64,000 bases of DNA. It comes from JAFGSI01 sp041287425. Its GTDB lineage: Bacteria; Chloroflexota; Anaerolineae; Anaerolineales; Villigracilaceae. Shown one piece after another: positions 18,187 through 25,616 of this stretch. Positions within the stretch are counted from its first letter, which is position 1; each line of letters opens with the position of its first letter. The notes under the pieces were generated by a model. It was not told the origin of the DNA. It saw only the letters and a list, made by a program, of their open reading frames with translations, and did no database searches. The stretch spans positions 62,001 through 126,000 of the forward strand of contig JBEULG010000027.1 in assembly GCA_041287425.1 (NCBI GenBank), in the 5' to 3' direction. Made by a program: the position numbers and the translations under genes.

Positions 18187-18213
18187 GCAGGTCGGATGGC
18201 CAATCCGACCTGC
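18187..18213. repeat. Palindromic GGTCGGAT repeat, copy 1
   Basis: Perfect 11-bp arms (GCAGGTCGGAT / ATCCGACCTGC) around a 5-nt loop in the 133-bp gap between the AcnX large subunit and the amidohydrolase. Related elements occur near 21315-21340 and 56144-56166. It may also act as a terminator for the amidohydrolase transcript. Confidence 0.7.
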
Positions 18214-18286
18214 GTATGCCAGGATTCACAAAGGTCTTCTCAATTCTTTTGTAGTCTTGCGCGCCTCTCTTTCTGGCCTCCTGTTT

Positions 18287-20023
18287 TCATCCTGCCTGGT
18301 AAACCACTCTACCGCCCACCAGGGTCATGTCCACGGTGGCGGCGAACAGGTCTTCGGGCGAGAGGGTGGTGGGGTCGGTAGTCCAGACGGCCATGTCGGC
18401 GAACTTGCCCGGCTCCAGCGTGCCTTTGACGTTTTCCTGATGCCCGGCATAGGCGCCCTCGTAGGTGTGCGCCCGCAAGGCTTCGGTGAAGGACATAATT
18501 TGGTCGGTGCCGATGGTGTTCTGCCTGAAAGTGTAGCGGGTCATCGCCCCGGCCAGGGTCGCTTGTGGTTGGTAGAACGGCGTGGAGGGGGCATCGGAGC
18601 CGAGCGCGACGTGGACTCCGGCCTGACGCCATTCTTGGGTGACGATGATACGATCCAGCCGTTCGGCGCCATAGAGAAAGTTATAAGCCTCGCCGAAGAG
18701 GTAGATGAACGCGGGCTGCGTGCTGACGACGACGCCCAGGTCTTTCATCTTCTGCGTGGCTTGGGGCGTGGTCAGGATGGCATGTTCGATGCGATGGCGC
18801 GGGTCCGAACGCGGGTTGGCGTTCATGGCGGCCTCATAAACGTCGAGCGTCAGGTCGGCGGCGGCATCGCCGATACAGTGAACGCAAATCTGCAAGCCGG
18901 TATCGTGCAAGGTGCGAATAGCATTTCTGAAGGACATGTGATTCCAGGTGGTCAGCCGCCATTCCACGCCATTATGCGGTTCGTGACAGTAGGCCGTCGG
19001 CCCCTGCCCGTCAATCAAGAATTTGAAACCGCGGAAGCGCGTCACACCGTTGTCAATGTGTTCGACCTGATCCACCTTTTCGAGGTCAGAAGGGTATTCC
19101 AGGGTGAGATACAAATCGTTGCGCAGATAGAGTCTTCCATCCAGCGAAAGTTCCTGGTAGGCGCGCAGATCGTCCAGGGAGCGAATGTTGTTATCGTGGA
19201 AGGTGGTCACGCCACAGGAGGCGAGAAGGAACTGCGTATCAATGATGGATTGGCGGACCAGATCGTCGGTGATGGGCGGGGCGAAATGGCGCACCAAGTC
19301 CATGGCGCGATGGTTGTAAAAGACGCCGGTCGGCTCGCCGTCCCTCTTCTCGACGATGCCTCCCTCCGGGTCGGGGGTATTGGCAGTAATATCAGCAATC
19401 TGCAAGGCAACGCTGTTAGCCGTGCCCCAGTGGCCGCCGATGTGCATGATGAAAACCGGGTTGTCGGGTGAAACAACATCCAGGTCTTCCTTGGTGGGGA
19501 TGGGCTTATCGGCCAATATCATGTAGTACCCCATGAGCCATTCGCCGGGCTGCCTGCCCCTGAGCGCATCGGCCAGGGCGCGTTGGAGCGAGGCAATATC
19601 TACCACATCGGGCGGCAGGAAGGGCGTGTAATACGTATTGTTCAACCCGACGGCACGGAAGTGAAGGTGCGGATCGATCAGACCAGGCGTGACGACCCGG
19701 CCCCTCAAGTCTATCTCTTGCGCGCCCGGCGCTGCCAAAGCGCGGACGGACTCATCCGTGCCGGTGGCCAGAATCTTGTCCCCGGCAACGGCGACGGCCT
19801 GCGCCACGGTGTTGGCCGCGTCCACGGTCAGGACCTTGCCGTTGGTCAGGATCAGATCGGCCATCGTCCCGGCGGGAAAGGTGGGCGCAACCGGCACGGT
19901 GGGAGCCGGGACGGGGGTCAGTTCGACACCGCGCCTGCAACCGGCCAGGAGCGCACCCCCCGCGCCAATCGCGGCGAGTTTGAGAAAATCTCGCCGCGAG
20001 AGAGAATGACGGTTATCAGACAT
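18287..20023 (-). CDS. Tat-exported lipoprotein amidohydrolase (YtcJ-like)
   Basis: A 578-residue metal-dependent hydrolase of the amidohydrolase 3 family. A twin-arginine signal (SRRDFLKLAA, residues 9-18) is followed by a lipobox LLAGC (Cys29), so it is probably exported folded and lipid-anchored. After a Pro/Thr-rich linker come the small beta-sandwich and the barrel: HLH metal motif in GLIDPHLHF, later His ligands in ICVHCIGDAA and HRIEHA, and the catalytic Asp in ALGSDAPSTP. The substrate is not predictable; relatives act on N-substituted formamides and related amides. An esterase-like gene lies 37 bp upstream on the same strand. Confidence 0.9.
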   Translation of the reverse strand: MSDNRHSLSRRDFLKLAAIGAGGALLAGCRRGVELTPVPAPTVPVAPTFPAGTMADLILTNGKVLTVDAANTVAQAVAVAGDKILATGTDESVRALAAPGAQEIDLRGRVVTPGLIDPHLHFRAVGLNNTYYTPFLPPDVVDIASLQRALADALRGRQPGEWLMGYYMILADKPIPTKEDLDVVSPDNPVFIMHIGGHWGTANSVALQIADITANTPDPEGGIVEKRDGEPTGVFYNHRAMDLVRHFAPPITDDLVRQSIIDTQFLLASCGVTTFHDNNIRSLDDLRAYQELSLDGRLYLRNDLYLTLEYPSDLEKVDQVEHIDNGVTRFRGFKFLIDGQGPTAYCHEPHNGVEWRLTTWNHMSFRNAIRTLHDTGLQICVHCIGDAAADLTLDVYEAAMNANPRSDPRHRIEHAILTTPQATQKMKDLGVVVSTQPAFIYLFGEAYNFLYGAERLDRIIVTQEWRQAGVHVALGSDAPSTPFYQPQATLAGAMTRYTFRQNTIGTDQIMSFTEALRAHTYEGAYAGHQENVKGTLEPGKFADMAVWTTDPTTLSPEDLFAATVDMTLVGGRVVYQAG

Positions 20024-20060
20024 GGCTTTTCTCCTTTCGGTAAAATGAAAAACAAGCGAT

Positions 20061-21005
20061 TTACGGCATGGGGTGCGCGGTGAAAAACTCCCACATCAAT
20101 GCAGTGGCTGAAATTTCCATGGTTGGCTGTCCCATCCGCAGGCTGACGGCCTGGCCCCCCGGCCAGGCGTGCCTGCCGCCTACGATGGTATACAACTCGA
20201 CCGTCGCGCCGCCCTGGCAGGGCGCGAAAACATCGTGAACGATACTCCCCGAAACCGTTTGCTGCGCCTGAGTGGGACAGCCATTGGCAGAAACCCAAAA
20301 CACAATCTGGTCGCTCACGGAAATGAAATGAACACCGCCAGGGGTGACGCCGCCCTCATAGGGGTTCGGTTCGTCAGCAGTGCCGTGAAAGTGGATGACC
20401 GGCAGCGGACGCGACGGGTGGCAGGCCTCTTTGTCCTCCTGGGCCTGGGTCGCACTGACGGGGGCGATGGCAGCGATCTGGTCGGCCATTTCACAGCCCA
20501 GGCGGTAGGTCAGGATGGCGCCGTTGGAAAAACCGGTGGCGTAGATGCGGCCGCGGTCGAGGTTCAGGTGCGAATCGAGTTCCTCGAGCAGGGCGCGCAC
20601 GAAGCCGACATCATCGGTGCCGGCGCGGGCGGCCTCGCCGCAACAATGACCGCCGTTCCACGACCTCTGCTCGCCATAAGCGTTGGGATAGACAACGATG
20701 AACCCGGCCGCATCGGACTGGGCATTCAGGCCGCTGATGCGCATCATCTCGTAGGCGTCCAGGGTGATGCCGTGAAAGGCCAAGACAAGCGGCGTGGGAC
20801 GGGATGGATCGTAGGTGGGGGGAATGTGCAGGACGTAGGAGCGTTCCAGCCCACCGACCATCAGGGTATGTTCCGAGTCGCCGATGGGCGGAGAGTCGCT
20901 GACCGATTCGGTAGGAGATGGAGTCGAGGCGATCGTACCACAAGCCATCGCGGCCAAGAGAAGAATACAGAGGAAGATAAAAATTCCAAACAATTTTGTA
21001 TTCAT
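20061..21005 (-). CDS. LpqC-like lipoprotein esterase (PHB depolymerase/CE1 family)
   Basis: A 314-residue alpha/beta hydrolase. A lipoprotein signal ends at LAAMAC (Cys22 from the ATG at 21005); an ATG at 21026 would only extend the signal. The preferred start has AGGGG about 9 nt upstream. The mature protein has PTPLVLAFHG (oxyanion region), nucleophile GFSNG, and a C-terminal GGRHAWPGG carrying the likely catalytic His. Members hydrolyse poly-3-hydroxybutyrate oligomers, feruloyl esters or other surface esters. It may share a transcript with the amidohydrolase. Confidence 0.88.
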   Translation of the reverse strand: MNTKLFGIFIFLCILLLAAMACGTIASTPSPTESVSDSPPIGDSEHTLMVGGLERSYVLHIPPTYDPSRPTPLVLAFHGITLDAYEMMRISGLNAQSDAAGFIVVYPNAYGEQRSWNGGHCCGEAARAGTDDVGFVRALLEELDSHLNLDRGRIYATGFSNGAILTYRLGCEMADQIAAIAPVSATQAQEDKEACHPSRPLPVIHFHGTADEPNPYEGGVTPGGVHFISVSDQIVFWVSANGCPTQAQQTVSGSIVHDVFAPCQGGATVELYTIVGGRHAWPGGQAVSLRMGQPTMEISATALMWEFFTAHPMP

Positions 21006-21407
21006 TGGCCATATCCCCTTTTGCATATAGATGCCAAACGTCCGGCATCTAAAATCGGGAAGAGTGGCGTCATTTGTATGGCTTGGGTTTCTCTGATCGT
21101 CCTTGCCGCCAAGCCGGCGCCGCCCTAAGACGACTAAATTTTTCGTATTGTGGAAAGGTCTTTGGTTGTCCTTTCACAAACTGGCCGCCGGCAGAAGAGC
21201 CGCTTGGGCGCCTCAATCTCCCCCGACACCGTGCCTAAATGATTGCTGGTGGTCTTAGAGCCGATATCTGGCTCCATTATTTATCAAAAAGAGGAAAAAA
21301 TCAAGAGGAAGATACAGGACAGATTGGCAATCCAACCTGCTACGCCATAATACCAAAAGGCCAGCGGGCGGTTCACAAAATCTTTCTTTATCTTCGTGCC
21401 CGTTGTG
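21006..21407. other. Gene-free stretch with degraded palindrome and word repeat
   Basis: No convincing coding region. It holds an imperfect copy of the GGTCGGAT palindrome (about 21315-21340) and, towards its end, a word-like repeat (about 21372-21430) which on the minus strand reads as variations of ACAAAGGACACGAAG. The last codons and stop of the UbiD-type gene are formed from that repeat. No confident promoter for the esterase was found. Confidence 0.5.
21315..21340. repeat. Palindromic GGTCGGAT repeat, degraded copy 2
   Basis: Resembles the elements at 18187 and 56144 (ATTGGCAATCCAACCTGC core) but with several mismatches between arms. Confidence 0.5.
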
Positions 21408-22727
21408 TCAACTTTCGTGTCCTTTGTGTTTATCCAAAAACTTCTCTTCCGCCTTCGGGAAGACCGCCTTGCGGAAAGACTTGCCGGCCGTCTCCAGCGG
21501 AGCGGTCAGGTCGAAGCCCAGACGGGTGGTGAGATGCGTCCCGGCCTCGGCGGAGGGGTCGAGGCTGGAGCCGGGGGCGCGCGGATAGACAATCAGGTCG
21601 CGGTCGCCCTGGAAGCGGGTCGCCATCGCCCACTCCACCGACAGCGGGTCGTAAATGTCAATGTCCTCATCCACCACGAAGACGTGTTTGCAGGAACTGT
21701 GGCCGGCGAAAGCCGCCTCGATGGCCTTGCGCCCGTCGTCCTCGGCCCGCTTGTGGATTTGGACGATGGCGTGCAGCCAGGAACAGCCGCCGGGGTTGAT
21801 GTGCACGTCCAGGCAGCGGACGACTTCGTTGACCTTGCGGAAGATGGTCGGTTCGCGCGGCATGCCCATCAGCAGTTTGTGCTCCAGCCCGCCGGGCAGC
21901 AGGGCGTGCCAGAGAGCGTCGCGGCGGTGGGTGACGGCCTTGACCTCCAGCACCGGCTCCTGGCGGACCACATCGTAGGTCTCGGTCAGGTCCACGAACG
22001 GGCCTTCGGCGTGCCGCCGGTCGAGATAGACCGTCCCCTCGAGGACGAATTCGCTCTCGGCCGGGACGAGCAGGTCGCTGGTCACGGCTTTGACTACGCG
22101 AAACGGCTGCATGGCGTTGGCGATTTCCAGTTCGTCCACGCCCAACTCGACCGAGGTGGCCGCCGCCGCCAGAATGTTGGGGGCGTTGCCAATGCAGATG
22201 GCCACGTCCAGCCGCCCCAGGTCGCGCAGGAAACGGTCGAAGTGGCGGCCGCCCACCACACGCACGGCCATTTCGGTCTTCGAGAACTGCATGCAGCGGT
22301 GGAAGTCGGCGTTCTGCCCGTAGACCGGATGGCGCGCCAGCACCACGCCCGAACTGATGTAATTGCCGCCATCCTGCTCGCAGTGAAAGAGAATCGGCAG
22401 GCGGTCGAGGTCGGGGGTCAGGTCCACGACCTCCTGACAGGGGGCCGCGCCCACCACTTCCGGCGGACAGCGGTTCTCGATGGCGGCGGTCAGGAAGGGG
22501 ATGATGTCTGCCGGGCGGATGCCGAAATACTCGGCAAAGGCCGCCTTCGAGCAGAACAGGTTGCCGACGACGGCGAACTCCGATTCGCGGACGCGCTCAA
22601 ACAGGGCCGGGCGCGGCTCGACCTCCTTCAACACCCCGGCGATTTCCAGGTGCTTCGAGATGGGCGCCTCGACGCGCAGCAGCCGCCCCTGAGAATCGAG
22701 TTTGTTCAAATAGTCGCGCAGAGACAT
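21408..22727 (-). CDS. ubiD: UbiD-family decarboxylase (anhydromevalonate-phosphate-decarboxylase-like)
   Basis: A 439-residue prenyl-FMN-dependent decarboxylase. AGGA lies 7 nt before the ATG at 22727 (MSLRDYL); an ATG two codons earlier is too close to it. The chain has the UbiD three-part layout: N-terminal LRDYLNKLDSQGRLLRVEAPI, a central flavin-binding part with RVVGGRHFDRFLRD, and PFVDLTETYD, which holds a Glu of the E-R-E proton relay region. At about 440 residues it is shorter than classical UbiD (about 490) and near the archaeal anhydromevalonate-phosphate group. UbiX and AcnX genes lie downstream on the same strand. The C-terminal DKHKGHES is encoded by an intergenic repeat. Confidence 0.88.
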   Translation of the reverse strand: MSLRDYLNKLDSQGRLLRVEAPISKHLEIAGVLKEVEPRPALFERVRESEFAVVGNLFCSKAAFAEYFGIRPADIIPFLTAAIENRCPPEVVGAAPCQEVVDLTPDLDRLPILFHCEQDGGNYISSGVVLARHPVYGQNADFHRCMQFSKTEMAVRVVGGRHFDRFLRDLGRLDVAICIGNAPNILAAAATSVELGVDELEIANAMQPFRVVKAVTSDLLVPAESEFVLEGTVYLDRRHAEGPFVDLTETYDVVRQEPVLEVKAVTHRRDALWHALLPGGLEHKLLMGMPREPTIFRKVNEVVRCLDVHINPGGCSWLHAIVQIHKRAEDDGRKAIEAAFAGHSSCKHVFVVDEDIDIYDPLSVEWAMATRFQGDRDLIVYPRAPGSSLDPSAEAGTHLTTRLGFDLTAPLETAGKSFRKAVFPKAEEKFLDKHKGHES

Positions 22728-22757
22728 GAGCATGTCCTACAGGCTGGACTCGCCCCA

Positions 22758-22766
22758 ATTGTAGCA
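22758..22766 (-). promoter_or_regulatory. Extended -10 promoter of ubiD
   Basis: Minus strand reads TGCTACAAT, 30 nt upstream of the ubiD start, with a poor -35 (TTCAGA, 17-nt spacing). It has the same TGC-TAnAAT shape as the GH94 and vapBC promoters. Confidence 0.6.
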
Positions 22767-22870
22767 TCCAATCGGCGCTGTCTGAAAGCCGGCTCTGGGC
22801 TGGGTGTTGTAGAAATTTCAGCATCGAATGACACGAATGTATCGAATGAGGGAGTAGCCCCGCCTCTGTA

Positions 22871-22952
22871 CACACCAGCCGGCCAAGGCCGACTCCGGGT
22901 CCGCTTTTAGCGGACTTCCACGACCTGAGCAGGGGCTTCAGCCCCGGCGGCC
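22871..22952 (+). repeat. 80-bp palindrome-rich repeat, copy A (left of island)
   Basis: Contains the sub-palindromes GCCGGCCAAGGCC, GTCCGC-TTTTA-GCGGAC and GGGGCTTCAGCCCC in order. Copies B and C on the other side of the island share this order and orientation with few mismatches. Confidence 0.85.
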
Positions 22953-23034
22953 TCGGTGGAAAGTTTCTTTCCGAGTTCCCCGGCCGCGCTTTTGGTGAGT
23001 TCCACGCTGCCTTTGAGTAGGGAGACCGCACTTC

Positions 23035-24183
23035 TTAAGAGGATAATTCTTTAACTGCCGTAGCAATCCGTTCCACAATGGTTGGCAAATGACTGTCTTC
23101 TGTCATCCGCCCCAGCGAGATGCGGATGGTGGAGGAAGCCTGTTCGCGGGTCAAGCCGAGAGCCTGGAGGACGTGCGAAGGCTCTAGGGCACCAGTGTTA
23201 CAAGCAGCGCCGGTACTCATCATTAGGCTGGGCAAACGGAGTAGAAGCGCATCGGCCTCCATCCCTTCGATAGTCAGGCTTATGGTATTGGGCAGGCGAG
23301 GTGAAGAACGCGCGTTGATGCGTGCACCTGGAATGGTACTCAACAGGCTGTCTTCCAATTTGTCTCGCATGGCGCAGAGACGCATGCTTTCAGTAGAGAG
23401 TTCAGTGGCGACAAACTGGCACGCTGCACCTAGCCCGACAATGCCTGGCACGTTCGATGTTCCTGCCCGCAAACCGTTTTCCTGGCCGCCGCCCTCCAGC
23501 AATGGATAGATAGGGATTCGCTGCTTGCCGCCGCGCACGTAAAGTCCCCCGATTCCCTTCGGCCCATACATCTTGTGAGCACTGAAAGAGAGTAAATCCA
23601 CATTCCAACTGTTTACATTCACTGGAATTTTGCCTACTGCTTGAGCTGCGTCCGTGTGAACAAGCACGCTATGGCGATGGGAGAGGACGGTAATTTCCTC
23701 TATCCTTTGCAACGTACCGATTTCGTTATTCGCAGCCTGGATGGAAACAAGAAAAGTATCATCGCTCAGGGCATTTTCCAAGTCTGACAGACGAACCAGG
23801 CCGTTTTCATCTACTGGAAGGATGATTACTTGGAAACCACGTTCTGCCAAGCGTTTACAAGGGGCAAGCACAGCTTTGTGTTCGATTGCGCAGGTGACGA
23901 TCTTGCGACGTGAAGTAGGGGCGTATTCGGCTACTCCTAATATAGCAAGATGATTGCTTTCCGTTGCACCTGATGTGAAGAAAATCTCCCCGGGGCGCGC
24001 ACCTAAAAGTGCAGCAACCTGTTCACGAGCAGTTTCTATCGCCAAGTCTGCCTTGCGCCCTAAAACATGCAATCCATTTGCTGGGTTACCATAGATTTCG
24101 CTAAAATATGGCAACATGGCCTGTATGACGCGTGGATCACAAGGGGTGGTAGCATTGTAGTCGAGATAGATGGGTTCATTCAT
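23035..24183 (-). CDS. Cysteine desulfurase (IscS/DndA/SspA type)
   Basis: A 382-residue class V aminotransferase-fold PLP enzyme that takes sulfur from cysteine. It begins IYLDYNATTP, has the PLP Lys in FSAHKMYGPKG (K204) and the persulfide Cys in STGAACNTGALEPSH (C328, long-loop IscS-like type). An ATG at 24204 would overlap the BrxL gene; the ATG at 24183 gives the normal N-terminus. It is the last gene of the island operon and is AT-richer than the flanking genes. Beside a PAPS-reductase-like gene and two DUF4007 genes it most likely supplies sulfur for DNA phosphorothioation, the job of DndA and SspA (inference). Confidence 0.9.
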   Translation of the reverse strand: MNEPIYLDYNATTPCDPRVIQAMLPYFSEIYGNPANGLHVLGRKADLAIETAREQVAALLGARPGEIFFTSGATESNHLAILGVAEYAPTSRRKIVTCAIEHKAVLAPCKRLAERGFQVIILPVDENGLVRLSDLENALSDDTFLVSIQAANNEIGTLQRIEEITVLSHRHSVLVHTDAAQAVGKIPVNVNSWNVDLLSFSAHKMYGPKGIGGLYVRGGKQRIPIYPLLEGGGQENGLRAGTSNVPGIVGLGAACQFVATELSTESMRLCAMRDKLEDSLLSTIPGARINARSSPRLPNTISLTIEGMEADALLLRLPSLMMSTGAACNTGALEPSHVLQALGLTREQASSTIRISLGRMTEDSHLPTIVERIATAVKELSS

Positions 24184-24188
24184 GGCGA

Positions 24189-25616
24189 CTAGTGTAATTC
24201 GCATTCGATTTCTTCATCATACTGCCGATACTCGGCATCCAAAATATATAACTGTTCCCATACCAATTGGCGCATTTCGATTGCCGGGCGCAAGCAATAA
24301 ATTTCGAACTCTTCAGGTGAGACCTGTCCATGTGGAAATTGCAATTTCATCAGGCCACTTGCAAGCAGACGCACCGCATCTTCGTTACGCTTATAGCGTT
24401 TTTTACCTTTTAGGGTAATGACCTTCTGGACATATTGGTTTGCAGTTACATCTTCACGCAAGGACAAAAGAGCATCACCGAAGAAATCTGATTTCAGTCC
24501 TACACCTTGTGCAAATGAGTCGCCGCCTAATTTTCGCACCTTCCAGCCAGGCAAGATACCGCGCAAACGGTCGAGAAACGCCGTTTCACGTAAAAATTCG
24601 GGCAACTCCTTCACGAGCGGAAAATTGATTGGGTGTTGCTCATTGTCAAGCAAAATGTTTGCTAACATAACTAGACTGCAAGGACTGGCTGTTTCGTACA
24701 GACCGCCTCGGGTCAAGCGGCCGTTGGCTAGAAAACCTTTTAGTCCACCTACGATTTCCTGGGGCTTCTCAAATTTAAGTGTCTGAACCTCATCCAGTAC
24801 CACAACTGCAAAACGCGCCAGTAATCCCCATTGCCCGCTGGCGTTGTTTACAAAAAGCACCGCTGGAGAGATGTTGCCACCGCTGACCAAACGCACACGT
24901 GGATTGATATTTTCGTACAGGTAACTCTTTCCTGTCCCTTTGGGAGCGAGTTCAAGCAAGTGCAGGTTTTTCTCTACAAGCGGCAATAAGCGACACAGTA
25001 GATAAGTTTTCTCGTACTCGTTAAATGCCCAGGGATTGTATCCCATAGATGTTAGAAGCAAGGCACGCCACTCATCTAGAGTGAAAGCGCTTCGTTTTTC
25101 TTTGAACAAGTCTAGATTGACTGAAGCCTGCATAGGTTTAAAAGATGTAATCGCCACCCCTTCCTCTGTGTCTGTCAGTTCTACGACTCCCCACATTCCT
25201 TGTTTGAGCAGGTCGGGATACGTTTCTACTATTCCGTCATTTATATTTACTTCGGAGAGACCTAAGAGCTTAAGCTGCGCAACTCGTTCTTTTGTCCGTT
25301 TTGTAAGAACAATTTCTACTTCAACTGGTGTTAAGACCTTAACAACCTCGCCATTGAGAAGACGATTCTTAATAATTTTAGATTCATCGGGCAAAGGTAG
25401 AAAGCGGTCAGACCAGGTTTGGATTTGTTTCAACTCGGCTGTAGTAACGGGACCCTCTCCGGGAGCCAGACTTTCCAACACCCATTCCGCTACATAAGCA
25501 GGAACATTGCGGCGGTTCAACTGGCTACTTGGAAGCCGACGTTTGTCGATTGCCAGACGACCAAATACTTGGCTAACTTTCTGATTTAAAGACTCGGTGG
25601 TAAAGGGTTCACTCAT
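24189..25616 (-). CDS. brxL: BrxL-like AAA+ protein, short form without Lon domain
   Basis: A 475-residue protein resembling the N-terminal and ATPase parts of BrxL, the BREX effector ATPase. The N-terminal about 190 residues form the BrxL-specific domain, with Walker A LAPKGTGKS (223-231) and Walker B VVVLDEVQ (271-278) after it. LANILLDNEQHP and FLDRLRGILPGWKV follow, as in BrxL. Type 1 BrxL proteins are near 680 residues with a Lon-like C-terminal domain; here the chain ends soon after the ATPase lid, with no Ser-Lys protease motif. It overlaps pglZ by 4 bp upstream. Confidence 0.82.
   Translation of the reverse strand: MSEPFTTESLNQKVSQVFGRLAIDKRRLPSSQLNRRNVPAYVAEWVLESLAPGEGPVTTAELKQIQTWSDRFLPLPDESKIIKNRLLNGEVVKVLTPVEVEIVLTKRTKERVAQLKLLGLSEVNINDGIVETYPDLLKQGMWGVVELTDTEEGVAITSFKPMQASVNLDLFKEKRSAFTLDEWRALLLTSMGYNPWAFNEYEKTYLLCRLLPLVEKNLHLLELAPKGTGKSYLYENINPRVRLVSGGNISPAVLFVNNASGQWGLLARFAVVVLDEVQTLKFEKPQEIVGGLKGFLANGRLTRGGLYETASPCSLVMLANILLDNEQHPINFPLVKELPEFLRETAFLDRLRGILPGWKVRKLGGDSFAQGVGLKSDFFGDALLSLREDVTANQYVQKVITLKGKKRYKRNEDAVRLLASGLMKLQFPHGQVSPEEFEIYCLRPAIEMRQLVWEQLYILDAEYRQYDEEIECELH

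Larger units (their letters stand above)
22728..23034. other. Left junction of the defence island, gene-free
   Basis: About 300 bp with no coding region. It holds the ubiD promoter (22758-22766), copy A of the 80-bp palindromic repeat, and a short stretch (TTTCTTTCC, GGTGAGTTCC) up to the cysteine desulfurase stop codon. Base composition shifts from GC-rich to AT-richer here. Confidence 0.6.

Noticed and set aside
23035..24183. Housekeeping IscS of an isc operon
   Set aside because: No iscU, hscA, fdx or mnmA nearby. It is the last gene of the defence operon and shares its lower GC.
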